Positions 35,779-44,120 of a stretch of 64,000 nucleotides of DNA are shown piece by piece. The notes beneath the pieces were generated by a model. It was not told the DNA's origin, searched no databases, and saw only the letters and a program-made list of their open reading frames with translations. The first letter of the stretch is position 1, and each line of letters starts with the position of its first letter. A program made the position numbers and the translations under genes. This DNA is from Kocuria marina (GTDB lineage: Bacteria > Actinomycetota > Actinomycetes > Actinomycetales > Micrococcaceae): NCBI RefSeq assembly GCF_000786655.1, contig NZ_JROM01000021.1, positions 62,001 to 126,000 of the forward strand. The letters run 5' to 3'.

Positions 35779-36398
35779 CCACCCGCGTGTTGCTCGTGGA
35801 CGATCACCCCGTGGTGCGCGCCGGGCTGCGCGCAGTGCTCGAATCGGTGGGTGACATCGTGGTCGGAGCTGAGGCCCCGGACGGACGCGTGGCGCTCGAG
35901 ATGCTGTCCCGCGCGGGCGGCTCCGTGGACGTGGTGGTCATGGACCTGCAGATGGGTTCCGGGATGGGTGGGCTGGACGCGACCCGGCGCATTGTCGCGG
36001 CGGGCGGGCCCCCGGTGCTGATCCTCACGACCTACGACACCCAGGCGGACATCGTCGCCGCGCTCGAGGCCGGTGCGATCGGCTACCTGCTCAAGGATTC
36101 ACAGCCCGAGACCATCGGTGCCGCCGTGCACGACGCCGCCGCGGGCCGTCCCGTACTGTCCCCCTCGGTCACGGCGCGGCTCATGCAGCGCGTGCGCTCC
36201 CCCGGCACGTCGTTGAGCGCGCGGGAGATCGAGATTCTGCGCGGACTCGCCACGGGCGCGTCCAACAGGGCCCTGGCCAAGGAATTGTTCATCTCGGAGG
36301 CCACTGTGAAGACGCACCTCGTGCACATCTACGACAAGCTCGGGGTGGACAACCGCACGGCCGCGGTCAACCGTGCGCGGGAAGAACACCTGATCTGA
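35775..36398 (+). CDS. NarL/FixJ family response regulator
   Basis: The 207-residue protein has a receiver domain (2-122) with DD at 9-10, phospho-accepting Asp57 in VVVMDLQM and Lys in GYLLKD, and a LuxR-type HTH (about 143-205: LSAREIEILRGLATGASNRALAKELFISEATVKTHLVHIYDKLGV). The in-frame extension upstream is antisense to the kinase frame and is not part of it. It is the partner of the kinase just upstream; the divergent ABC transporter is the obvious target candidate. Confidence 0.96.
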   Translation: MTTRVLLVDDHPVVRAGLRAVLESVGDIVVGAEAPDGRVALEMLSRAGGSVDVVVMDLQMGSGMGGLDATRRIVAAGGPPVLILTTYDTQADIVAALEAGAIGYLLKDSQPETIGAAVHDAAAGRPVLSPSVTARLMQRVRSPGTSLSAREIEILRGLATGASNRALAKELFISEATVKTHLVHIYDKLGVDNRTAAVNRAREEHLI

Positions 36399-37374
36399 CG
36401 GATGCGATCACCGCGGCGATCCGCTCGGGGTGGTCCACCATGACGAAGTGGCCGCTGCGCGGCAGCACGATCGTGTGCACGGGTGCTTCCCGGGGCAGGT
36501 AGGTGGCCCGGGCGAGCACGTGGCGCACCCACCGGGTGGTCCCGATCCGCGGCAGTCGTCCGTTCGCGGCCACCACCAGGACGTCCGGGTCCAGGGGCGT
36601 GTGGGCGGCCAGTTCCTGCAACCGGTTCATGCATGCCACGTACCCCGCGAGTTCCCGCAGGGAGGCCATGAGGAAGTTCGGGGACGCCAGGTCCTCGCGC
36701 AGTTGCGGCCACGAACGCATGAGGCGCCCGCGTCCGGGCACGAGTCGCCCGGCCACGACGGGGCCCACCACACGCCACACGGCACCCGCCACGCGGGACC
36801 GTGCCAGGGGCAGTGTGAACTGGCGGAACCGACGGGCTGTCGCGGCGTCGTCGTGGGCCGGGTCCGCGCCCTCGGCCGAGGGCACGGACGCGTCCAGCAA
36901 CACGAGGTGACGGATCCGCTCCGGATGCACCCGGGCCACCACTTCGACCACCGCGCCACCGAAGGAATGTCCCACGGCCGTGACGGGTTCCCGAACGCCG
37001 CACACGGTGAGCACGGCGGCGAACCGATGCGCCTCCTCATCGAGATCGGGGAGTTGTTCGGACACCCGGTCCCCCTGGGCGTGTCCGGGGCGGTCGTACA
37101 CGATCACGCGGTGGTCCCGGCGCAGCCGTTCGACCACGGGAAGCCAGTCCCACAGGGTCGAGGCCACGCCGGAGCAGCACACGATCACCGGCCCGGAGCC
37201 CGCATCGAGGATCCGTACGGGGCCGCCCATGACTTCGCGCGTGGTGACGTGATCTCCAATGCCCGACGGCGCGGAACCGTTGTCCTGTTCGTTGCGAGTT
37301 CCCGTGAGCGCAACCGCTGGGCGACGGGCACGCCGGCCGCGGCGATGAGCCACACCGCGATTGCGAGAGGACAT
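36367..37374 (-). CDS. alpha/beta hydrolase
   Basis: Residues from about 49 onward match the alpha/beta hydrolase fold: VRILDAGSGPVIVCCSGVAS, VIVYDRPGHAQGD, nucleophile elbow GHSFGGAV, and the end VLPRSGHFVMVDHPERIAAVI with the catalytic His. Substrate unknown. The only usable starts before the conserved core are ATG 37374 (TGATG overlap with the gene upstream) and ATG 37230, which would cut into the first strand. The first 45 residues are Arg-rich and lie over a second frame that encodes a membrane helix. The 3' end overlaps the response regulator tail by 32 nt. Confidence 0.8.
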   Translation of the reverse strand: MSSRNRGVAHRRGRRARRPAVALTGTRNEQDNGSAPSGIGDHVTTREVMGGPVRILDAGSGPVIVCCSGVASTLWDWLPVVERLRRDHRVIVYDRPGHAQGDRVSEQLPDLDEEAHRFAAVLTVCGVREPVTAVGHSFGGAVVEVVARVHPERIRHLVLLDASVPSAEGADPAHDDAATARRFRQFTLPLARSRVAGAVWRVVGPVVAGRLVPGRGRLMRSWPQLREDLASPNFLMASLRELAGYVACMNRLQELAAHTPLDPDVLVVAANGRLPRIGTTRWVRHVLARATYLPREAPVHTIVLPRSGHFVMVDHPERIAAVIASVRSGVLPAHG

Positions 37375-37649
37375 CACTTCACGGGTCCGTCCGTCCCTCG
37401 CGTACCGTTCGGGAGAGCGCGCCACAGGGTCCGCAGCCGCGCAGAGGAGAACGCCGCCACCCCGGCGAGCACCACCCCGGCCACCCCGTCCACGGTTCGC
37501 AGCACGGTGGCTCCGGGGAGGTCCGCGACGAAGTACTCGGACACGAAGGACGTCCACGGGTGCAGTTCCCGGTTCACGAGCGGATAGAGGATCCACACCG
37601 AGTACAACAGCGCCGCTGCGGCGCACAATCGGCGAGAAGCCAGGGTCAC
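37374..37649 (-). pseudogene. DUF998-like membrane protein, truncated
   Basis: The open frame (91 residues) resembles the N-terminal part of DUF998 proteins: a first helix AAAALLYSVWILYPLVN, the loop HPWTSFVSEYFVADLPG, then RTVDGVAGVVLAGVAAF. Family members are usually near 200 residues with six helices. After TGA at 37376-37374 the same frame continues with a further hydrophobic segment (LAIAVWLIAAAGVPVAQRLR) to about 37280. This suggests a degraded gene, though a short expressed protein cannot be excluded. Confidence 0.6.
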
Positions 37650-37751
37650 GGAACCGGGTCACCGGCCTGAGTCGTGGGCCGTACATACGGAACAGCCGCC
37701 GAGTCTACTAGGGTCCGGCGATTCCCGGAGGCGGGTGCCGCCCTGGATACG

Positions 37752-37788
37752 ACGGAGGCCCCCTTCCGTACTGGAAGAGGGCCTCCGT
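37752..37788 (-). terminator. terminator of tRNA-Asn
   Basis: ACGGAGGCCC (37752-37761) pairs with GGGCCTCCGT (37779-37788), continued inward by CTTCC/GGAAG around a short loop. It begins immediately after the tRNA 3' end on the minus strand. Confidence 0.85.
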
Positions 37789-37790
37789 GG

Positions 37791-37866
37791 TGGCTCCCCC
37801 GACTGGACTCGAACCAGTAACCCTTCGATTAACAGTCGAATGCTCTGCCAATTGAGCTACGGGGGA
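37791..37866 (-). tRNA. tRNA-Asn (GUU anticodon)
   Basis: Cloverleaf with acceptor TCCCCCG / CGGGGGA, D-arm TAGCTCAATTGGCAGAGCA, anticodon arm TTCGACTGTTAATCGAA carrying GTT, T-arm ACTGGTTCGAGTCCAGT, discriminator G and an encoded CCA (37793-37791). It is transcribed on the minus strand into the adjacent terminator. Confidence 0.97.
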
Positions 37867-37952
37867 ATATGCGCACTGCTGCGCAACGAGACGATACTTT
37901 ACCGCCCCGTCGCGGGTTCCTCAAATCGCATCCCCGCCACCATCTGCGGCGG

Positions 37953-39911
37953 TCACACCCCCATGAGGCTGCGCCGCTGCAGTTCGAGGTCCAGCAGCTC
38001 TCGGTTGAGCTGCTGGTACAGCTCGGGTTCCCGCTGGGCGTTCAACCGGTTGAGGTGGGCCAGCTTGTCCGACTTCGCGCGGTTGATGTGCATCTCCACG
38101 AGTGAGGTGAGCACGCCCACCGCGTAGTTGCGCATCTGCTGCTCGGTGGCCGCGGGCAGCGGCGTGACGGACAGTTGTGCGAGGTAGCCGTGCAGCGGTT
38201 CGGGCAGGTGGGCGCGCACGTATTCGAGCCACGCGCGACCGCCCTCACCGTGATAGTCCTCGTCCGCGCGGGCGGCCACCACGGCATCGTGCATGACCTG
38301 GTGCACCCGGTACGTCATGCCGGCGGAATCGAAGTGCTCCCAGTAGCCGTCCGGCACGAGGTTCGGGACCTGGAGCACCACTTCGAGCGCCTCCCGTTCC
38401 ATGCGGGAAACGGGTTCGCGCGGATCCGGCAGTTCGGGCGCCTCGGGCCGGTGGTTCTCACCGGGGGCTGAGCCAGGCCCCGAGCCAGGCCTCGATCCGG
38501 CCGAGTCACCGCGGTGGCCACGAGCATCCGGATGGTCCGGGGTCGACCCCTGACCGCGCCCCCGCCCCGGTTCTCCCCGGCCGTTGGCACTGTGGGAGGC
38601 GGCGGCGACGGCGCGCAGCACCTCGTCCGTTTCGATCCCCAGCCACCCGGACAGCTCCCGCGCGTACGCGGGGCGCAGGGCGGGGTCACGGATCCCGGCC
38701 ACGATCGGGGCGCACGCCCGCATGGCGCGGAGCCGACCTTCGAGGCTGTTGACGTCGTACTCGCGGATCGTGGCCTTCAAGGCGAACTCGAACAGCGGGG
38801 TGCGGGACTCCACGAGATCACGCACGGCCACGTCCCCGCGGGTCAGGCGCAGGTCACACGGATCCATCCCGTGGGGCTCGACCGCCACGTAGGTCTGGGC
38901 CACGAACCGCTGGTCCTCCTGGAAGGCACGCAGCGCGGCCTTCTGCCCGGCGGCGTCGCCGTCGAACGTGAACACGACCTCTCCCCCGGCGGAGTCGTCC
39001 GAGAGGAACCGGCGCACGATTTTGATGTGGTCCGCGCCGAACGCGGTGCCGCACGTGGCCACCGCCGTGGTGATCCCGGCCAGGTGGCACGCCATGACGT
39101 CCGTGTACCCCTCCACGACCACGACCTGTTTGGTCTTGGCGATCGGCCGCTTGGCCAGGTCGATGCCGTAGAGCACCTGGGACTTCTTGTAGAGCTGGGT
39201 CTCGGGGGTGTTGAGGTACTTGGGGCCGGGGTCGTCGTCGTAGAGCTTGCGTGCCCCGAACCCGATGACCTCCCCCGCGACCGCGCGGATGGGCCAGATC
39301 AGCCTCCCCCGGAACCGGTCGTAGAGTCCGCGGTTGCCCTCCGAGACCATGCCGGTGAGCTTGAGTTCCTGGTCCGTGAACCCGTGGTTGCGCAGGTGCT
39401 GCAACAGGTGGGACCAGCCCTGCGGTGCGTACCCGATCCCGTAGGTGCGAGCGGCGTCGTGATCGAAACCGCGCTCCCCCAGGAACCGCTGGGCCGCGGC
39501 GGCCTGCCGCGTGTAGAGGTTGCGTTGGAAGAACTCCGCGGCCACCTTGTGGGCGTCGAGCAACCTTTGGCGCCGCCCGACTTCTTCCCGGTTGGGCGCG
39601 GAACCCTGCTCGTAGTGCAGCTCGTACCCGATGCGTGCGGCCAGCCGTTCCACCGTCTCCGAGAACGGCGTGTGGTCCATTTCCATGAGGAACGAGATGA
39701 CGTCCCCGGACTCGTCGCAGCCGAAGCAGTGGTACGTGCCCAGCTGGGGGCGCACGTGGAAGGACGGCGTGCGTTCGTCGTGGAAGGGGCACAACCCCTT
39801 GTAGGAACCGATGCCCGCGGGCTTGAGGGTCACGTACTGTTCCACGACCTCGCGGATGTCCGTGCGCGCACGGACCTCGTCGATGTCTTCACGCTTGATC
39901 AGTCCGGCCAC
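37953..39911 (-). CDS. dnaG: DNA primase DnaG
   Basis: Synthesises RNA primers at the replication fork. The 652-residue protein has the N-terminal zinc finger (CPFHDERTPSFHVRP...YHCFGCDESGDVISF, about 41-77), the RNA polymerase domain with GFGARKLYDDDPGPKYLNTPET and the Toprim acidic motifs VVEGYTDVMA and VFTFDGDAAGQKA, and a C-terminal DnaB-interacting region after a Gly/Pro/Arg-rich linker (about 445-490). It starts at GTG 39911 without a Shine-Dalgarno and may be translated from a leaderless mRNA. Confidence 0.97.
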   Translation of the reverse strand: MAGLIKREDIDEVRARTDIREVVEQYVTLKPAGIGSYKGLCPFHDERTPSFHVRPQLGTYHCFGCDESGDVISFLMEMDHTPFSETVERLAARIGYELHYEQGSAPNREEVGRRQRLLDAHKVAAEFFQRNLYTRQAAAAQRFLGERGFDHDAARTYGIGYAPQGWSHLLQHLRNHGFTDQELKLTGMVSEGNRGLYDRFRGRLIWPIRAVAGEVIGFGARKLYDDDPGPKYLNTPETQLYKKSQVLYGIDLAKRPIAKTKQVVVVEGYTDVMACHLAGITTAVATCGTAFGADHIKIVRRFLSDDSAGGEVVFTFDGDAAGQKAALRAFQEDQRFVAQTYVAVEPHGMDPCDLRLTRGDVAVRDLVESRTPLFEFALKATIREYDVNSLEGRLRAMRACAPIVAGIRDPALRPAYARELSGWLGIETDEVLRAVAAASHSANGRGEPGRGRGQGSTPDHPDARGHRGDSAGSRPGSGPGSAPGENHRPEAPELPDPREPVSRMEREALEVVLQVPNLVPDGYWEHFDSAGMTYRVHQVMHDAVVAARADEDYHGEGGRAWLEYVRAHLPEPLHGYLAQLSVTPLPAATEQQMRNYAVGVLTSLVEMHINRAKSDKLAHLNRLNAQREPELYQQLNRELLDLELQRRSLMGV

Positions 39912-39923
39912 TCGGCCAGTTTA
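39912..39923 (-). promoter_or_regulatory. candidate promoter giving a leaderless dnaG mRNA
   Basis: TAAACT (39923-39918) is a good actinobacterial -10 hexamer and stands 6 nt before the GTG start, so transcription would begin at or next to the start codon. No Shine-Dalgarno lies upstream of the GTG. A convincing -35 is not visible. Confidence 0.45.
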
Positions 39924-39967
39924 GGCACCGCGTCAAACCGGATCGCGCACGCGTCACGGATGTGCAG

Positions 39968-40010
39968 CGGCCCCCGCACGGAGCGCTCGTGGCGCAGCGT
40001 GCGGGGGCCG
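39968..40010 (-). terminator. 13-bp hairpin downstream of the MFS gene at 40111
   Basis: CGGCCCCCGCACG (39968-39980) is perfectly complementary to CGTGCGGGGGCCG (39998-40010), with an inner GAGCGCTC that can also pair. It lies 100 nt after the MFS stop and ahead of the dnaG promoter. Confidence 0.75.
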
Positions 40011-40110
40011 ATGTAGCGTACCGGAACGAATGGCTCACGGGCCCGCGAAGACACACGATGACCCATCCAACCGCGTCACCGAACGGTCCCTCGACGAACG
40101 GGGCGTGGGG

Positions 40111-41490
40111 TCAGGAAGCCGCCGGGGCGTCGTCGTTCCCGCCGACCACCACGCGCCGGTCCGGGGCACCCACAGTCTTGGACCCGACCATGGCCACGCT
40201 ACCCAGTGCACCGACCGCGGCGAACGCGAAGAAGCCCCACGGGTACGCGAGCCCGGCGCCCAGTAGCGTGCCGCCTACGATCGGGCCGCTGATCGCGCCG
40301 AGGCGACCCACCCCGGCGGACATGCCCAGGGCGGTCGCGCGCACGCGCGGCGGGTGGTTGGTCGCGGTGAACGCGTACACGAGCACCTGGGACGAGAACA
40401 CGAAGCACCCGGTCAGGAACACCATGACGTAGATCCCGGCCACGGGCAGCCGGATCGCGAGGGCCGCGAGCAGCAGGGCGGACGCCGCGAACCACATGAT
40501 GCTCGCGATGCGCGGGGTGATCCGGTCCGCCACGCGGCCGCCGATCCACAGCCCCACCACGGCGCCCACGTTGAGGATGAGCAGGAAGCCCAGCGCGTTG
40601 CCGAGATCGTAGTCCGCGGCGCGCATGATCTGCGGCAGCCACGTGTTGAGCCCGTACACGAGCAGCAGGCCCATGAAGGACGCGATCCAGATCACCACGG
40701 AGTTGCGCGCGTACGTGCCGCTCAGCAGCAGGGCCGCGCCCTTCTTCTCGGCCGCTGCCTGGGCCGACGGCGCTGCGGCACCGCGCGCGCCCGAGGCAGC
40801 GGGAGCGGCGTCGCCGATCTCGAGGGGAACGTTATAGTGCGCGGCCACCCGGCGGGCGTCCTCGATGCGACCCTTGGACGCGAGGTAGGAGGGGGACTCG
40901 GGCAGGAACACGAGCATGAGCGGCACGAGGATCAGGGCGGGCAGCGCGCCGGCGATGAACATGGTGTGCCACGAGAAGTGGGACAGCACCCAGATCGCGA
41001 GCGCGGCGGTGAGCACGGCGCCCACGTGATAGCCGGTCATCATGACCGTGGTGGCGTTGGAGCCGCGGCCGGGGCGGGAGAACTCCGTGACCATGGAGAT
41101 GCCGGTGGGCAGGCAACCACCCAGACCCAGGCCCGCGAGGAAGCGCAGGATCCCGAACCACAGGACGGTCGGGGCGAACGCGGCGGCGAACGTGAGCACC
41201 GAGAACACGATCACGGCGCCGATGAGCATCTTGCGCCGACCCCAGCGGTCCGTGAGGTAGCCCATGCCCAGGGCGCCAACCATCATGCCGAACAGACCGG
41301 CGGTCGCGACCGCGGTGGCCTCACCGGTGGTCATCCCCCACGCCTGGTCCGCGAGCAGGGCGGGCATCACGGCGCCGAGGACGACGGCGTCGAAACCGTC
41401 CAGCAGCACCGCGATCCAACACAGCGGCGCCACCCAGGCGGCGGATTTCAGGACGAGCCCACGCGAGGGGGCAGCAGTTTCGGAACTCAC
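40111..41490 (-). CDS. MFS permease, aromatic acid:H+ symporter (AAHS) type
   Basis: The 459-residue, 12-helix permease starts at GTG 41490 with GGAAG upstream. Motifs are DGFDAVVLGAVMPAL in helix 1 (the DGxD signature of PcaK/BenK relatives), GYLTDRWGRRKMLIG between helices 2 and 3, and FLPESPSYLASKGR before an Ala-rich central loop. Such proteins take up protocatechuate, benzoate, 4-hydroxybenzoate or similar acids, but no catabolic genes for these adjoin it, so the substrate is uncertain. TAAGAT at 41531-41526 is a possible -10. Confidence 0.88.
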   Translation of the reverse strand: MSSETAAPSRGLVLKSAAWVAPLCWIAVLLDGFDAVVLGAVMPALLADQAWGMTTGEATAVATAGLFGMMVGALGMGYLTDRWGRRKMLIGAVIVFSVLTFAAAFAPTVLWFGILRFLAGLGLGGCLPTGISMVTEFSRPGRGSNATTVMMTGYHVGAVLTAALAIWVLSHFSWHTMFIAGALPALILVPLMLVFLPESPSYLASKGRIEDARRVAAHYNVPLEIGDAAPAASGARGAAAPSAQAAAEKKGAALLLSGTYARNSVVIWIASFMGLLLVYGLNTWLPQIMRAADYDLGNALGFLLILNVGAVVGLWIGGRVADRITPRIASIMWFAASALLLAALAIRLPVAGIYVMVFLTGCFVFSSQVLVYAFTATNHPPRVRATALGMSAGVGRLGAISGPIVGGTLLGAGLAYPWGFFAFAAVGALGSVAMVGSKTVGAPDRRVVVGGNDDAPAAS

Positions 41491-41610
41491 GGGATTACTT
41501 CCGGTCGTGGGGATGGAACACGGTGATCTTAGTCTCACCCGGACGTGACGCAGCCGATTTTCCCGATCAACGGGACGTGATGTGAAGCACGGGACCGGTG
41601 GCGCCGATCC

Positions 41611-42939
41611 TCACCAGAGCGGCTTGTCCCCCGTGCGCCAGTTGGTGCCCCGGATCCGGTCGTGCAGCGCGACCGCCGAACGGTCCGTGAGGCACGCGAT
41701 CTGGTCCACCACGAGCCGCAACCGGGCCGCTTCGCTGCCCGGGCCGTCGCCCAGGGCACGCCAGTCCGCGGCGAACTCGGGGGCCAGGAACCGCCCGTCC
41801 GTCTGCATGAGGGCGTCCACCAGGATCGTGAGGATCTCGTGCTGGTTGTCGTAGAGCGGCAGGGCGTCCCGCACGGTCATCACGAACGCGGTCGCGATGC
41901 CTTTAAGCACGCCGATCTCCAGCTCGGTCTCACGCGGGACCACGAGGGACGCGCGGTACCGGGTGAGCCGGTCGTCCCCGGCCACGTCCCGGGTGGCCTC
42001 CACCGCGGACATCGCGAACCGGCCGATCAGCTGGCTCGTCATGTTCTTCAGTCGCGCGAGATCCGCGCGCGTGCCGTGCAGGCGGGGAATCCACACGGGT
42101 GAGGACTCGAGCCGGGACAGTGCGGCGTCGAGCTCGTCCTCCGTGGCCGTGGGCAGGTACCAGCCGCGGGTGCACTCGATTACGCGGTGGCGGTGGGCGG
42201 GGTTCTTGAGGTTCTCGAGCTGCAGGGCATGGGCCGCCACGGCGTCCTCGACGTCGTGGACGCTGTAGGAGATGTCGTCCGCGAGATCCATGACCTGGGC
42301 CTCGAGGCACTTGCGCCCCGGCACCGCGCCCTCGCGGAACCACTCGAACACGGGGAGATCGTCCTGGTAGGCCCCGAACTTGCGATTGGGGCGCCCGTCC
42401 GGCCGGGGTGGCGCGTCCGCCGCGCTCCACGGGTACTTGCACGTGGCGTCGAGGGTCGCGCGGGTGAGGTTCAACCCCGCAGGCTCCCCCGAGGGTGCGA
42501 TGATCTTGGGCTCGAGCCGCACGAGCAGACGCAGGGTCTGGGCATTGCCCTCGAAACCCCCGATCCCCCGGGTCAGCTGCGCGAGCGCCGTCTCGCCGTT
42601 GTGCCCGAACGGCGGGTGACCGAGGTCGTGGGACAGGCACGCGGCGTCCACGACGTCCGGATCGCACCCGAGCGCCTTGCCCAGCTCGCGTCCGATCTGG
42701 GCGACCTCGAGCGAATGGGTGAGCCGGTTGCGCACGAAGTCGTCCGACTGCGGGGAGACCACCTGGGTCTTGGCCGCGAGCCTTCGCAGCGCGGAACTGT
42801 GCAGCACGCGCGCCCGGTCCCGCTCGAAGTGGCTGCGGTGACGGTTGTGGTGGTTCTCGGCCACGAACCGTTCGGTGTCGGTGGGCTCGTAACCCGGGGG
42901 CAGGATCGCCAGACGATCGGGGGTGTGCAGGGGGATCAG
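41611..42939 (-). CDS. dgt: deoxyguanosinetriphosphate triphosphohydrolase-like protein
   Basis: HD-domain enzyme that hydrolyses dNTPs to nucleosides. Motifs are RDRARVLHSSALRRLAAKTQVV, RNRLTHSLEVAQIGRELG, CLSHDLGHPPFGHNGE (HD metal site) and DLADDISYSVHDVEDA. The family N-terminus DTERFVAEN is present, but no ATG, GTG or TTG lies between it and the dusB coding region. I propose CTG at 42939-42937, overlapping the dusB stop as CTGA (442 residues); the fallback is GTG 42864, which would lose the conserved N-terminus. It is coupled to dusB. Confidence 0.88.
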   Translation of the reverse strand: MIPLHTPDRLAILPPGYEPTDTERFVAENHHNRHRSHFERDRARVLHSSALRRLAAKTQVVSPQSDDFVRNRLTHSLEVAQIGRELGKALGCDPDVVDAACLSHDLGHPPFGHNGETALAQLTRGIGGFEGNAQTLRLLVRLEPKIIAPSGEPAGLNLTRATLDATCKYPWSAADAPPRPDGRPNRKFGAYQDDLPVFEWFREGAVPGRKCLEAQVMDLADDISYSVHDVEDAVAAHALQLENLKNPAHRHRVIECTRGWYLPTATEDELDAALSRLESSPVWIPRLHGTRADLARLKNMTSQLIGRFAMSAVEATRDVAGDDRLTRYRASLVVPRETELEIGVLKGIATAFVMTVRDALPLYDNQHEILTILVDALMQTDGRFLAPEFAADWRALGDGPGSEAARLRLVVDQIACLTDRSAVALHDRIRGTNWRTGDKPLW

Positions 42940-44120
42940 CCCCCCGAGACGTCGAGCTCGGCGGCCGCGAGACCCAGCCGTTCGGCGTCGCCCAGGATGC
43001 GGGAGTCGAGCCAACCGTCCGGCAGGTGGGGTTTCTTGGGCGAGCCCGCCCGACCGCGGGGCCCCTCGACGTCCGCGCCCGGGTAGGGGGCGTCCAGGTC
43101 GAGCTCGTCGAGCAGCTCGCGCAGCGCGGCCAGCGTGGGCACCTGCGCCATGCGCGCACGCAACTGCCCGCCCACGGGATACCCCTTGAAGTACCAGGAC
43201 ACGTGCTTGCGGATCTCGCGGCAGCCCTTCAGTTCGTCCCCGAACTCCTGCGTGAGCAACTCGGCGTGACGGTAGACCGTCTCCGCGACCTTGCGCACGC
43301 CCGGCCGGTAGCGGCGCGGGCTGCCCTCGAAGGCCGCCTGCAGGTCCCCGAACAGCCACGGCCGGCCCTGACAGCCACGGCCCACGACGACGCCGTCCAC
43401 GCCCGTGTGCTCGACCATGCGCACCGCGTCCTCCGCGGAGAAGATGTCCCCGTTGCCCAGCACGGGGATGTCCGGGAGCGCCTCGCGCAGCCGCGCGATC
43501 GCATCCCAGTCCGCCGTGCCCGAGTAGTGCTGTTCGAGCGTGCGCCCGTGCAGGGCCACCGCGGCGATGCCCGCGTCCCGGGCCATCCGGCCGGCGTCCA
43601 GATAGGTCTGGTGTTCGCCGTCGATGCCGATGCGCATCTTCACGGTCACGGGGATCTCCCCGGCCTCGCGCACCGCCGTGCGGATGATCGCGCGGAACAG
43701 GTCGGTCTTCCACGGCAGGGCGGAACCACCACCGCGCTTGGTGACCTTGGGCACGGGGCACCCGAAGTTGAGGTCGATGTGATCCGCGCGGTCCTCCTGC
43801 GCGACCATCCGCACGGCCTTGCCCACGTTCACAGCGTCCACGCCGTAGATCTGGATGGAGCGCGGGGTCTCGTGGGGGTCGTGGTCGATGATCCGCAGGG
43901 ACTCCGGGCGGCGTTCCACGAGTGCCCGGGCCGTGACCATCTCGGTCACGTACAGTCCCCCGCCGTACTCCCGGCACAGGGTGCGGAAGGACTTGTTCGT
44001 GACCCCGGCCATCGGCGCCAGGACCACGGGTACGTCCACGGTCAGCCGGCCCAGCTGCAGGGGTTCCAGGTTCAACACGGCCGGTTCACGGTCCGCGGTC
44101 TCAGTCGTCTCGGTGCTCAT
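42936..44120 (-). CDS. dusB: tRNA-dihydrouridine synthase (DusB type)
   Basis: FMN enzyme reducing uridines in the tRNA D-loop. The 394-residue product has PVVLAPMAGVTNKSFRTLCREYG at the FMN-binding start of the barrel, the catalytic-cysteine motif DLNFGCPVPKVTKRGGGSAL, KMRIG, LHGRTLEQHYSGTADWD and GDIFSAEDA, then a C-terminal helical domain and an actinobacterial tail. ATG 44120 lies 20 nt inside the end of the TPR gene upstream; GTG 44138 is an alternative. dgt follows with a stop/start overlap. Confidence 0.95.
   Translation of the reverse strand: MSTETTETADREPAVLNLEPLQLGRLTVDVPVVLAPMAGVTNKSFRTLCREYGGGLYVTEMVTARALVERRPESLRIIDHDPHETPRSIQIYGVDAVNVGKAVRMVAQEDRADHIDLNFGCPVPKVTKRGGGSALPWKTDLFRAIIRTAVREAGEIPVTVKMRIGIDGEHQTYLDAGRMARDAGIAAVALHGRTLEQHYSGTADWDAIARLREALPDIPVLGNGDIFSAEDAVRMVEHTGVDGVVVGRGCQGRPWLFGDLQAAFEGSPRRYRPGVRKVAETVYRHAELLTQEFGDELKGCREIRKHVSWYFKGYPVGGQLRARMAQVPTLAALRELLDELDLDAPYPGADVEGPRGRAGSPKKPHLPDGWLDSRILGDAERLGLAAAELDVSGG

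Noticed and set aside
39924-39936. TTGACG as the dnaG -35
   Set aside because: It lies only 7 nt from the -10 candidate TAAACT, which is incompatible with a standard promoter.
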